64,000 bases of DNA, taken from assembly GCA_963576735.1 (NCBI GenBank), contig OY755198.1, positions 2,914,001 through 2,978,000 on the forward strand, written 5' to 3'. The notes below the pieces were generated by a model, which saw only the letters and a list, made by a program, of their open reading frames with translations, was not told the DNA's origin and did no database searches. The translations under genes were made by a program, and so were the position numbers. Below, piece by piece: positions 8,741-18,839 of the stretch. Source of the stretch: Bedellia somnulentella. Lineage: Eukaryota > Arthropoda > Insecta > Lepidoptera > Bedelliidae. Numbering within the stretch: position 1 is the stretch's first letter; every line of letters starts with the position of its first letter.

Positions 8741-8870
8741 AATGTTTATTACAAGGTAGACATACAAGTACATGAGGTTCTTCGGTAAAATTAAAAAAAA
8801 AAAGTTTTTTACGCACTATTCATCGACAATACCAACCACCCATCTATAAATGAAAAACAGACATACATTT

Positions 8871-9121
8871 GCCGTGTAGTGTCGGCTTAGAATAACACTA
8901 CCCCATTTCTACCCGTGGGTGATCGTAAGAGGCGACTAAGGGTATAGGGGCTTTTAAGTGATTTTTGGGCGATGCGGTTGGAGACCCGTCACCAAAAACA
9001 TTTATTATTACCATCTTTTCCCCAATCAACTTCCAAAAGTGGCTGAAGAATTTCTTATTCCAAAGCTCTGGCTACCCCGTTAGGGGATTTATAGCCGTGA
9101 GTATAAGTATGTATGTATGTA
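8871..9121 (+). repeat. SINE-A (A2), full length, near consensus
   Basis: Good type copy of A2: CTACCCGTGGGTGATCG, CCCGTCACCAAAAACATTT and ACCCCGTTAGGGG are all present. Confidence 0.95.
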
Positions 9122-9365
9122 AACATACATTCATATATACTCACGGCTATAAATTCCTAAAGAAAAAGGGTAGTCAGATCTTCAGAATCAGAAAATTTTG
9201 CAGACACTTTTGGAAGTTGAGCAAGGAAAAGACTTTAACATAAAGGTCTCCAGTCTAAAGGTGAGTCTCCAACCGCATCGCCCAACAATCATTTAAAAAA
9301 TCCCCATACCCTTAATCGCCTCTTACGTCACCCGCGGGTACAAAGAGGCAGTGACGTTATAGGAA
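9122..9365 (-). repeat. SINE-A, diverged, tail-to-tail with the previous copy
   Basis: Starts ACATACATTCATATATACTC at the end of the upstream tail. A3-like CCCGCGGGTAC near its 5' end. Confidence 0.8.
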
Positions 9366-9377
9366 CATTATAGAATA

Positions 9378-9562
9378 TGATACATTTGGATCAAATAGAA
9401 AATGTGCACAAAACGGCAGGTGTCTAAAGTATGAAGAATAAAAGAGAATGTATGGAAAGATTGATGGATGTGAATGAAGCTAGAGAGGTTTGCCAGGATC
9501 GTACAAAGTGGCGATCGATAGTCTCTGCCTACCCCAATGGGAGCTAACGGCGTGATAATATG
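9378..9562 (+). mobile_element. RTE-1 3' fragment
   Basis: Covers ACATTTGGATCAAATAG to GGGAGCTAACGGCGTG. Reads through RTE C-terminal codons with frame damage. Confidence 0.8.
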
Positions 9563-9582
9563 CAAACGTGACTGATATATAA

Positions 9583-10102
9583 AAACATACATACATGCAA
9601 ACACTATCGCCACCATATAGTCCCAGTAAACCTGCCCTTTTGGAATAAGGAATGTTGAGATGGTTTGGGCACATAGAGAGGATGGATGATAGAAAATTGG
9701 TAAAAGGGATCTATAGAGCTAGTGTGGATGGTAATGTTAGTAGAGGACGACCACGGAGAACACACTTGGACCAAATTGAGAGTGTGCTCAAAAAGGTAGG
9801 CGTCCGAAGTATGAAGAATAAAAGAGCATGCATGAAAAGATTGATGGATGTAAACGAAGCTAGAGAGGTTTGTCAGGATCGTACGAAGTGGCGATCAATA
9901 GTCTCTGCCTACCCCAATGGGAACTAATGGCGTGAGTATATGTAGGTATGTATGTAAACCTGCCCTTCTCTTTTTTACTCTTTGTTAGCCCGCTTTTTTG
10001 AGGAATATTTCTATTAGATTTAAATGTGTCCACCGTGGTTGTATTGAAATTATTATCTACATTGGCTCTATTTATCTTTTACCAATTTACTTTCATCCGT
10101 CC
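9583..10102 (-). mobile_element. Old RTE-1 fragment split by a younger RTE-1
   Basis: Diverged antisense pieces (ACACTATCGCCACCATATAG to 9639; AAATGTGTCCACCGTGG after 9968) align with one RTE 3' end on both sides of the insertion. Confidence 0.65.
9640..9953 (+). mobile_element. RTE-1 3' fragment with 14-bp target duplication
   Basis: GTAAACCTGCCCTT occurs at 9626-9639 and 9954-9967. The coding part (MLRWFGHIERMDDRKLVKG to VSAYPNGN) is open for 91 codons, so the insertion is fairly young. Confidence 0.9.
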
Positions 10103-10103
10103 T

Positions 10104-10348
10104 ACATACATACATATACTCACGGCTATAAATCCCTTGAAGGGGTAGCAAGAGCTAGAGAATTAGAAATTCCTCAGCCACTTTTGGAAGTAACGTGGGG
10201 AAAAGATGGTGAAATAAAGGTTGTTGGTGATGCATCTCCAACCGCATCGCCCAAAAATCCCTTAAAAGCCCCAATACCGTTAGTCGCCTCTTACGTACAC
10301 CCATCGGAAGAAATGGGGTAGTGCTATTCTAAGCCGACAGTAAACAGC
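10104..10348 (-). repeat. SINE-A (A1), full length
   Basis: CATA tail to GCCGACAGTAAACAGC. Confidence 0.9.
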
Positions 10349-11105
10349 TCCATATCCATCCTCTTAGTAAATATTGTATCGTAAATGATTGATTTTATTT
10401 TTGGATAGTTCTTTCTATTCAGAAGTAAAACTTGAACGTATTTTTTGTGCTGCCATCTTGACATTAAAAGTTGTACTACATGAAAACTTTGTAACCAGCT
10501 TTAAGTATAACCTAGGATTTTTCTTTGGTTACCACAACTACCCACAGATGGCGCTAGAATGGATTGGCGCAAAGAAAAATAAAAATCCTAATAATTATCC
10601 GTTTTCAGAAACCATTTAGTTTTTACAATGCGAAATATCTATCTAATTAAAAATGTAATTAGATAGATAATTATATTTTTCATAATTAACAAGTATGATT
10701 TGTTTAGAAAAGAGTCTCTGGGCAACAGGAATGTTAATGAAAACCCAAAGGGTAAAACCTAAGGTAAGGGTAAAGGGCAACCTGAGTACTGATTTGGTTA
10801 TTATATTTATATTTTGTATGAGAATAGACACGTAGTGTTCGTGATGTAAATTTCGATTACCTGAGGCGATGCATGGTTCCATTGTTCGAAAACGATAATC
10901 TTGAAAGTTTATGGAAATGGGAAATTATTTACATATATTGAAACTTCTGAAACCGTAAAGTGCGAATCAAAAACTAGTCAAGTGCGAGCTTAGCCAAGGA
11001 TTTTTTGCCATTATTTTCACTATTTGGTACTTACACCTATCAGCGATTTTTCGATTTTTCTAAAAAAATATTGTATTTTACATGCTCATCTGTACAGCGC
11101 ATAAA
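10349..11105. other. No gene recognised
   Basis: AT-rich. Holds a perfect hairpin (10636-10669) and, at 10970-11035, AAAACTAGTCAAGTGCGAGC, which resembles the edge of the dispersed repeat at 41846. The open stretches here lack convincing splice signals. Confidence 0.4.
10636..10669. repeat. Perfect hairpin, 14-bp arms
   Basis: TATCTATCTAATTA and its exact inverse separated by six bases. Could be a small inverted duplication. Confidence 0.7.
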
Positions 11106-11160
11106 TAAGAAAGAAATAATGTTTATTTAGTAATTAACACAAGACAATGACAAATATATA
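11106..11160 (-). repeat. Family D border fragment
   Basis: AAGAAAGAAATAATGTTTATTTAG resembles the start of the copy at 6342; the rest is absent. Confidence 0.35.
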
Positions 11161-11635
11161 TAAATGTCTCTCTTTCTCTCTTTCTTTGATAGGGACCATT
11201 AAGATTGAGATCGAATCCAAATATTGAATATTTACGTAAAGTGAGGTTTCAGTGTTATAATTTTCAGAAAAGTGATTTCATTATTTTATTTTTTGTTAAG
11301 TACTAGTTTTAAATCTTCTGACTATACATTAAGATTACTCAATCTATATTATCTGTAAAGATATATAATGTTACATATTTTTTAAGATTACATATATAGA
11401 TTGGCATTAAAAATATGATACGTAACATAAACCAAAGTACAACGGTGTGTATAAATGAGTGTGTGTGCTTGACACCAAGTATGGCGGATAACTAACTAGC
11501 TAGATTATTAACTAAAATTTATAAAAATTCACGTATTTAATATTTCATATCACATATTTACATTGAAAACTTTTAATCAAGATCTAAAATAAACTATAAA
11601 GAATAGTAATTGTTACAGTCTTAATTATGCGTTGA

Positions 11636-11736
11636 TATAGGTCTCCAACCGCATCGCCCAAATATCACGTAAAAAGCCCTTATACCCTTAGTCGCCTCTT
11701 ACGATGCTAGTGCTTTTCTAAGCTGACACTACACAG
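11636..11736 (-). repeat. SINE-A (A2) 5' half
   Basis: GGTCTCCAACCGCATCGCCC to AGCTGACACTACACAG; tail half absent. Confidence 0.85.
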
Positions 11737-11878
11737 AAAAGTTAAAATTATTTCAATTAACTAAAAAATAAAGACGATTTCGTTTCAGAGAATTTGTTTC
11801 GTGTATACAGCTAAATTTAACGTCATCATCAGCCAATAGACAAAAGATAAAAAAAAAGATAAAGATATAAAATATTTT

Positions 11879-11980
11879 GCTGCCCTCATCCATCGGCTTC
11901 CAGCGACCTTGACCAAGTCATCAGTCCACCTTGTGGTACCCACACTGCTTCGTCCGATACGTGGCCGCCACTCCAGAACC
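11879..11980 (-). pseudogene. LINE C-terminal coding relic
   Basis: Minus-strand frame reads VLEWRPRIGRSSVGTTRWTD then DLVKVAGSRWMRA, a motif of RTE/L2-like endonuclease-reverse transcriptase C-termini. Only about 34 codons remain. Confidence 0.6.
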
Positions 11981-12186
11981 TTTGAGCATGAAATTTATCG
12001 TAGTATAATGGAAACGGTTTTTCCCCCGTAATAATACATAGCAGGAATGTAAGCCTAATTAACAAGAGCTACCCTCGGGCCCGTGTCGTGTTACAAAGAA
12101 ACCCGGTTAAAATTTATATAAATGTTTGATAAAAATCGCGTTACAAAGAATACTCGTTTAAAATATGTTTTAATGTATAACAAAAC

Positions 12187-12336
12187 CGTGATAGCCCAGT
12201 GGGTAGAACACTCGGTTATCGTGCAAACGACTAGTGTTCAAATCCTGGGTCGGGCCTACACCAATTTGTCTTTTCTAAAGACATATGTGTGGTTAATTTA
12301 TCATGGTTGTTAACGGTGAGGGAAAACATCGTGAGG
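12187..12336 (+). repeat. SINE-B head and first part, arm 1 of a foldback
   Basis: tRNA-like GATAGCCCAGTGGGTAG and GTTCAAATCCTGGG, then body to GTGAGG. The tail half is missing where it meets the inverted copy. Confidence 0.9.
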
Positions 12337-12341
12337 CTAAG

Positions 12342-12621
12342 CTTTGTCACCGGGTGTTCAGAGTACCCACGTTTTGCATTGACAGTGTACTCACGTGATA
12401 GGGGGCAGGCCTATCGCCGTTTTGTACGAATACACTATCACATGACTAAGTATAACTCAGCCATGCGGGTTTCCTTACGATGTTTTCAATCACCGTTAAC
12501 AACCGTGATAAATAAACCACACATATGTCTTTAGAAAAGACCAATTGGTGTAGGCCCGACACGGGATTTGAACACTAGTCACCTGCACGTTAACCGGCGT
12601 TCTACACATTGAGCTATCACG
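12342..12621 (-). repeat. SINE-B, tail lost, arm 2 of a foldback
   Basis: Begins TTTGTCACCGGGTGTTCAGA and runs to the complete inverted head ending GAGCTATCACG. Arms of roughly 150 bp can pair with 12187-12336. Confidence 0.9.
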
Positions 12622-12660
12622 TCGTCATTCATGACATTCTAAGTCAGGACTAAACGGCAA
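12622..12660 (-). repeat. SINE-A 5' stub joined to SINE-B
   Basis: CATTCTAAGTCAGGACTAAACGGC is the inverted SINE-A start. The same SINE-A stub/SINE-B junction recurs at 58630-58661. Confidence 0.6.
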
Positions 12661-12746
12661 TCCAATAAATTTATACAATTTAACGTGTGGATGAAATAAT
12701 TTATGTTTTAACACTGTCCAAATGTTCCTTTTGTATGTTGTTCCAG

Positions 12747-12807
12747 GTACCTTCGGTTCCGGGTTCGATTCACAATGCAGCATCACCAACTTCGGTTGCC
12801 GCGAGAG
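12747..12807 (+). CDS. Candidate 61-nt exon (plus strand)
   Basis: Acceptor TTTTGTATGTTGTTCCAG and donor GAGAG|GTAATG bound a block with higher GC than its surroundings. All three frames are open; the frame starting VPSVPGSIHNAASPTSVAAR links in phase to 16893-16947 and 21093-21134. Caution: it contains GGTTCGATTC, a pol III B-box match, so it may be tRNA-derived DNA. Confidence 0.3.
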
Positions 12808-12836
12808 GTAATGTTTTGAACTTTAAAAGTTTTGTA

Positions 12837-13067
12837 GCTGTGTAGCGCCGGCTTAGAATAGCGCTACCCCGTTTCTACCGGTGGGTGTACGTAAGAGGCG
12901 ACTGACGGTATTTGGGCTTTTAAGGGAACATTGGGCGATGCGGTTAGAGACCAACAACCCTTATTATACCATCTATTCCCAAATCAACTTTCTAAAAGTG
13001 GCTGAGGAATTTCTAATTCCTTAGCTCTGGCTACCCTTTCTAGGGAATTATAGCCGTGAGTATATAT
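12837..13067 (+). repeat. SINE-A, full length
   Basis: GCTGTGTAGCGCCGG to GCCGTGAGTATATATAT. The tail is short and decayed. Confidence 0.9.
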
Positions 13068-13144
13068 ATTTCAACTTAATTCGTTATGCGAAGTGTCACC
13101 AAAGTGATGCTGATTACAAAACCATTTTGAATTATTTTGTTTTT

Positions 13145-14070
13145 AAACAATATTTATTTATTTAAGCACTTTATTGCATACAAAACAACCCACAAACAGT
13201 ATATTATATAATAATAGCGATAAGTCCGCCTTTGCATTGTGTACAACAGTTTATGTACACAAAGGCGGACTTATCGCCTTAACGCGATTTCTTCCAGTCA
13301 ACCTTTATGGTGAGAAAGAAATAGACAACTCTTTAAAACATAATGGTCAAGTATATATGCAACTTAAATAGAACTTATTAAACACGACTAATTTACAAAC
13401 TGTATAATAATTATACATGTAATACAATATCTTAATAAAGATACATGAATATACATACTTATATAATATAATATAATAAATACAAATATATACATATACC
13501 TAACTTTATAAAATCTACCTAAAACCTAAGGTTTTAAAAAATGGGATTTTAGTTTATTTTTAAATATATTTAGTGATGATGACAGACGTATGTCAACTGG
13601 TGGTGAGGTCCACAAATTAACTGCTCTGGCTGCAAAAGAATCACTATATGCAGCACTGTTATGGGAAGGTACACTTAACATCTTATTCTGCTGTGATCGC
13701 AAGGCACGGCTGTGGAAGCACAAGTATGTGAACTAACAACGAAGATAATTGGGGGCAGCAGGATATTTAAGGGCACTATATAAAATGCAGAATATGAGTA
13801 TTCCTCCGAAGTCGAATTGGGAGCCACTTTAGTTGAGCTCGGTACTCAGAAATATGATCGTATTTAGGTAATCCAAACTTAAATCGGATACATAATATCT
13901 GGAGACGTTCGAGTTTGTTAAGCAGCTCCTCTGTGAGGTCAAGATAGCTTACGTCTGCGTAATCAAGAATCGGAAGCAGTAGAGACTGCGCCAGCATAAT
14001 CTTAGTGTGGTGAGGCAGGAAATATTGCAAGCGCTTAAGTTAGTGACAGGATGCAAAGACTTTTTTACTT
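13145..14070 (-). mobile_element. Jockey/CR1-type LINE 3' part, decayed
   Basis: Coding remnants at 14030-13776 (LPHHTKIMLAQSLLLPILDY, LKWLPIRLRRNTHIL) and 13723-13526 (RAVNLWTSPPVDIRLSSSLN, FKNKLKSHFLKP stop) with a deletion between. A 3' UTR of about 380 bp follows, ending near AATAAAGTGCTTAAATAAAT. The UTR contains a strong palindrome at 13217-13279 (GCGATAAGTCCGCCTTTG arms). Confidence 0.75.
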
Positions 14071-14098
14071 ACGGCACCCACTTGGGGCAACCACGAAA

Positions 14099-14348
14099 AT
14101 ATACATACATACATATACTCACGGCTAAAAATCCCTAGATGTGGGAGCCAGAGCTAAGGAATGAAAATTTTCTCAGCCACTTTTGGAAAGTTGAGTGGGG
14201 TTAAGATGGAAAAATAAAGGTTGTTGGTGATGGGTCTCCAACCGCATCGCCCAAAAATACCTTTAAAGCCCCAATACCGTTAGTCGCCTCTTACGTACAC
14301 CCACCGGAAGAAATGGGGTAGTGTTATCCTTAGCCGACACTACACAGC
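14099..14348 (-). repeat. SINE-A (A1), full length
   Basis: CATA tail, ATCCCTAGATGTGGGAGCC (hairpin damaged), to GCCGACACTACACAGC. Confidence 0.9.
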
Positions 14349-14655
14349 TATACGAAAATGTACTGTCCATAATAACTCAAAAATTCTTGACGGAATTGAC
14401 GAAGCAAATATCGGTGCCATCGTATGTCAACTTCTGTAATAAATTTAATCTCCTAGGTCGTTCGCAACTGAAAATTATAAAATGGATTATATTCATAATC
14501 TCAATTAGCTATAGGTATTTCTCCAATTCCCGTTTATCTATCCTCTCTTAAAACTTTCGTCTATTATAAAATACTAGGATTTATTTTACAATAAAACGTT
14601 ATAAAAAACTAGTCGCACTATAATGTGTAAAAGATACAAATTGGAATGTCAAAAA
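14349..14655. other. No feature recognised
   Basis: AT-rich single-copy-looking DNA. Open stretches have no coding signature. Confidence 0.4.
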
Positions 14656-14740
14656 TGATTGGGCACATAGAGAGAATAGATGATAGGTTGCGTTAGGAGA
14701 GGCGAACAAAGTGGTGATCAATAGTCTCTACCTACCCCAA
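14656..14740 (+). mobile_element. RTE-1 fragment with internal deletion
   Basis: TGGGCACATAGAGAGAATAG joined to ACAAAGTGGTGATCAATAGT and CTACCTACCCCAATG. Confidence 0.7.
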
Positions 14741-14749
14741 TGTTTGTTT

Positions 14750-14989
14750 ATACATACATACATATACTCACGGCTATAAATCCCTAGAAGGGGTAGCCTG
14801 AGCTAAGGAATTACAAATTCGTCGTCCACTTTTGGGAGTTGCATGGGGAAAAGATGGTGAAATAAAGGTTGTTGGTTATGTATCTCCAACCGCATCGCCC
14901 AAAAATCCCAATACCGTTAGTCGCCTCTTACATACACCCACCGGAAGAAATGGGGTAGGTAGTGCTATTTTAGGCCGACACAACACAGC
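14750..14989 (-). repeat. SINE-A (A1), full length
   Basis: CATA tail to GGCCGACACAACACAGC, with a duplicated TAGG in GGGGTAGGTAGTGC. Confidence 0.9.
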
Positions 14990-15430
14990 ATAAAAATTTT
15001 TTTTATGTATGTACAAACAACTACTTTGAAAACCAAATTTTCACACTCAATTTGAGGAATCTAATAAACAATATAACTACTACCTAGGAACATGACCAGA
15101 CGTATTATATGAAAATTTGTATAAATAATATAAACATCCCTATTAAGCACCCAATTTTAAATTCTATTGTGTCGACAGTAAAGCTCAAAATACATTCGTA
15201 TTTCACATTCATAAAGACTCGATACATCCCAAGACTGAAACGTCATAACTTTCCAAATGCGCCGTGGTATATTCAACCGTGACGTTAGTAAATATGGTTG
15301 AAATTGCGAACTGTTATTTCTCTAAGGTCTTGGAATTAAGAGATATGCAAAAGAGACAGTTAATGCAAGAGTTCACCTGTAGGTAGTGATGGGAAACACC
15401 TGTTTCATTTTATCGATTAAATATTCGAAA
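14990..15430. other. No feature recognised
   Basis: AT-rich, apparently single copy; no exon with convincing splice sites found. Confidence 0.4.
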
Positions 15431-15454
15431 TGGGGACTAACGGCAGCGTGAGTT
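15431..15454 (+). mobile_element. Minimal RTE 3'-end fragment
   Basis: GGGGACTAACGGCAGCGTGAG is only the terminal box of RTE-1, immediately before a SINE-A. Confidence 0.5.
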
Positions 15455-15455
15455 A

Positions 15456-15697
15456 TGTGTAGTGTCGGCTTAAAATAAAACTACCCTATTTCTTCCCGTC
15501 GGTGGTTGTAAGAGGCGACTAAGGGTATTGCGGCATTTAAATAAATTTTTGGGCTATGCGGTTTGAGACTCATGAATAACAACCTTTATTTTACCATCTT
15601 TTCCCCACTTAACTTCCAAATGCTGAGGAATTTCTAATTCCTGAGCTCTGGCTACTTCTTCTAGAGATTTATAGTGATCGTATGTATGTATGTATGT
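15456..15697 (+). repeat. SINE-A, full length, diverged
   Basis: TGTGTAGTGTCGGC to (TATG)n. Lost GCCGTGAG (reads AGTGATCG). Confidence 0.85.
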
Positions 15698-16046
15698 TTA
15701 ACTATAATGATCCAATGTGAACACGATCCTGTGCATAAAGATACAGATTTTCCCTGGAAAGATTTAAGAGAATTATATTCACATGATATTTTTGCGATGG
15801 TCAGTCAGATTTAATTGTGTCAAATTTGTAGTGACTCGTTCGTTTAAAGTAACTGGCAAATGAAATCAGTTTTTGTAAATATACAATATAAACTTTAAAT
15901 ATATCTCACTTGAAATACATTGTTTATTTTTTGAAATAGTGTTTTCCTGGCTTCACAAAATTTATAGCGTAGTCAAAATCAGTACTTAAGTGCTTTTTAA
16001 AATTAATTGTGGAATCTTAGCCATTTTTTTACATTTATAATAATAG
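15698..16046. other. No feature recognised
   Basis: AT-rich DNA between two SINE-A copies. Confidence 0.4.
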
Positions 16047-16293
16047 GCTGTGTAGTGTCGGCTAAGAATAGCACTACCCTATTTCTTCCGGCGGGTGTAC
16101 GTATGAGGCGACTAACGGTATTGGGGCTTACAAGGGATTTTTGGGTGATGCGGTTGGAGACCCATCATCAACAACCTTTATTTTACCATCTTTACCCCAC
16201 TCAACTTTTCAAAAGTGGCTGAGGAATTTCTAATTCCTAAGGTCTGGCAACCCCTTTCGGGATTTATAGCCGTGAGTGTATGTATGTATGTAT
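16047..16293 (+). repeat. SINE-A (A1), full length
   Basis: GCTGTGTAGTGTCGG to (TATG)n. Confidence 0.9.
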
Positions 16294-16345
16294 CTTATAA
16301 TAATAATTTAATAATACGAGTATAATAGAATAACTACTTTTAATT

Positions 16346-16556
16346 ACACATACATACATATACTCACGGCCATAAATCACAAAAAGCTCTGGCTTTTTAG
16401 ATCTAGAAACTTTTCAACGACAATTGGTAGTTGGTAGGGGAAAAGATGGCAGAAATAAAGTGTCGTTAGTGATAGGTCTCCAACCGCATCACCTAAAAAC
16501 CACTTTGAAAAGCCTCAGTCGCCTCTTACGTCACTCGTGAGTAGAAAAGATAAGTG
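16346..16556 (-). repeat. SINE-A (A3-like), diverged
   Basis: CATA tail to TCACTCGTGAGTAGAAAAG; the last 20 bases of the 5' end are missing. Confidence 0.75.
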
Positions 16557-16562
16557 AAATCC

Positions 16563-16798
16563 AACATACATACATATATTCACGGCTACAAATCCCAAAA
16601 AGGGATAGCTAGAGCTAAGGAATTAGAAATTCCTTAGCCAGTTTTGGAAAGTTAAGTAGGGAAAAGATGGTAAAATAAAGGTTGTTTGTGATTCCAACCG
16701 CATCGCCCAAAAATCCCTTATAAGCCCCAATACCGTTAGTCGCCTCTTACGTACACCCATCGGTAGAAACGGGGTAGTGCTAAGCCGACACTACACAG
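16563..16798 (-). repeat. SINE-A (A1), near full length
   Basis: Starts directly after the previous copy and ends GCCGACACTACACAG; small deletion before GCTAAGCC. Confidence 0.9.
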
Positions 16799-16892
16799 TC
16801 AAGCCGCATTATACGCCATAAAATAACCGTCGATATTTCACCTCACACTTATACCCATCACTACGGCCGGTGAAACGGCATAATTTCTGCAG

Positions 16893-16947
16893 AAACATTG
16901 TCGCGGACCACATTAGAATACAGCGTTACTCTCCGTTCTAGAGCTCG
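16893..16947 (+). CDS. Candidate 55-nt exon (plus strand)
   Basis: Acceptor GCATAATTTCTGCAG and donor GCTCG|GTAAATG. The frame that accepts one base from 12807 stays open (TLSRTTLEYSVTLRSRA). Another frame runs to TAG near the end, so the assignment rests on phase chaining only. Confidence 0.3.
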
Positions 16948-16949
16948 GT

Positions 16950-17441
16950 AAATGTCCTTTCTAATTGCTTTACTATTCTTTGACGGCAGAAAGGTGTGAA
17001 TTATATACATCGCTAGAAAGGGTAGCCAGATTCAGGTAAAGAAACTTTTCAACGAAATTAGTTTTTGAGTAAGTTACAATAATGGGCTAATTGACAGGTT
17101 TTTAAAATCCATTTTATATGATGTAGTAGAGTTTAAGGAACCCAGTAAAAGTTATATTTTCTAAATCTGGTGCACATTTACTGAAAAATATCAAATTAAA
17201 AATTTAATATTCAAATAGCGCGTCAAAACACTATTTTGACAATATGGCGCTGTAAACGGGTCAGTGACGTCACTTGCCTGTATTTGGTCTATGGCAACAA
17301 ACGAGCCAAGAGGTTTCTTTACAGACATGTGACGTCATCATAAACTCGACCATTCAAGAACGTTTTGTGTCACGTGACAAACGTTTAAAAATTTGCATTT
17401 TTATTTATGGATTTTTAAAGAAATCTATCATTATTTTCAAC
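16950..17441. other. No gene; one SINE-A relic
   Basis: 17001-17065 keeps CGCTAGAAAGGGTAGCCAGA and AACTTTTCAACG of a minus-strand SINE-A. The rest is single-copy-looking AT-rich DNA. Confidence 0.4.
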
Positions 17442-17453
17442 TTACGTTAATAA

Positions 17454-18739
17454 CATACATACATACATACATATTCTCACGCCGTTAGTTCCCATTGGGG
17501 TAGGCAGAGACTATCGATCGCCACTTTGTACGATCCTGGCAAACCTCTCTGGCTTCGTTTACATCCATCAATCTTTTCATACATGCTCTTTTATTCTTCA
17601 TACTGCGGACACCTGCCTTTTTGAGCACATTTTCTATTTGATCCAAATGTGTCCTCCGAGGTCGTCCTCTACTAACATTACCTTCCACATTGGCTCTATA
17701 TATCTCTTTCACCAATTTACTGTCATCCATCCTCTCTATGTGCCCAAACCATCTCAACATTCCTTTTTCTATCTTTCTTACAATATCATCTTTTACACCA
17801 CACCTTTCACGAATCACATCATTCCTCACACGATCACATAACCTTACATTACACACTTTTCTGAGGGATCTCATTTCTACTGCATTCACTCTACTTTCAT
17901 GCTTCTTCTGCCACACCCAACATTCACTGCCATACATAAGCGTAGGAACGAGGACAGCATCATGCACAGCCAGTCGGGCCTTTTCAGACACCGACTGACT
18001 AGACATTAGACTATCCAGTGCTCCATTTACCGCATTACCCTTTTTCACTCTTCTCTCGATATCTTCATCACACTTTCCATCCCTAGTAAACAAACTTCCC
18101 AAATATACAAACTCTTTCACTTGTTCCACTTTCTTACCATTAATCTCAATCACGCATTCGGTCATATTCACCTCTCTCTCAAAAACCATAGTTTTTGTTT
18201 TATCCACATTCACCCTCATTCCCTTTTTTTCAAAAGACGCACATGCAATATTCATCATCTCTTGCAGCTCTTCCACCGATGATGCAAGTAGCACTTGATC
18301 GTCGGCATATAAGAGGCATTTAATGATGAATCCACCCATTCTCAATCCATAATCACTTTCACGCAACTCTGTTAAACAGTCATCCATGAACAAATTGAAG
18401 AGCCACGGGGAAGCTACACAACCCTGTCGGACACCCCGAGAGATCCCGAACCAGTCAGTATTTTCCCCGTTTACTCTCACACATGCACTGGAATCCTCAT
18501 AGAGTGATACCAGTGCACGTATAAGTTGGCTCCCCAAGCCGAACTTGGATAACACCTCCCATAAACACTTTCTTACCACCCTATCATACGCCTTCTCTAA
18601 ATCAATGAAGGAGCAATACACCTTTCGGTTCTTAACTAAGAACTTTTCGGTGATGCTCCTTAAAGAGAAGATTTGGTCCATACATCCCATTCCCTTTCTA
18701 AATCCTGCTTGCACATCCCAAATTTCCCAAATTCCAAAA
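17454..18739 (-). mobile_element. RTE-1 LINE, best copy, 5'-truncated, 12-bp target duplication
   Basis: TTACGTTAATAA occurs at 17442-17453 and 18740-18751 and exactly flanks the element. The 3' UTR is only about 15 nt: the stop codon is followed by CGGCGTGAGAATATG and (TATG)n. Such a tiny UTR with a short tandem tail is characteristic of RTE-clade LINEs. Confidence 0.95.
17485..18739 (-). CDS. RTE-type reverse transcriptase, C-terminal 418 codons
   Basis: The frame is open from the truncation point (reads EIWDVQAGFRKGMGCMDQIF) to the stop, with no frameshift. RT motifs: SFIDLEKAYDRV, GVRQGCVASPWLFNLF, then the catalytic YADD box near 18298-18312, followed by FVYLGSLF. The conserved RTE tail has SECWVW, LRWFGHIERMDD, GRPRRTH, DRTKWRSIVSAYPNGN. 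The endonuclease and first RT blocks are lost by truncation, so it cannot move itself. An undamaged frame implies a recent insertion from an active source gene. The last codons also form the RNA hairpin shared with SINE-A and SINE-B. Confidence 0.95.
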
Positions 18740-18839
18740 TTACGTTAATAAATAACCATTTTTAAACTCTTAATTTATACTGATGACAGCAATTGACACT
18801 TTATTTTTCGCATTGTCAAATAGCCTATTGTTTGCATTT

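Noticed and set aside
11193..11235. 43-nt block with a very good acceptor and GTAAAG donor
   Set aside because: Its only open frame leads into a frame that stops in the next candidate exon; the polypyrimidine tract may just be a (TCTC)n microsatellite.
17638..17998. Plus-strand open frames opposite the RTE-1 coding region
   Set aside because: They are antisense shadows of the RT frame on the minus strand.
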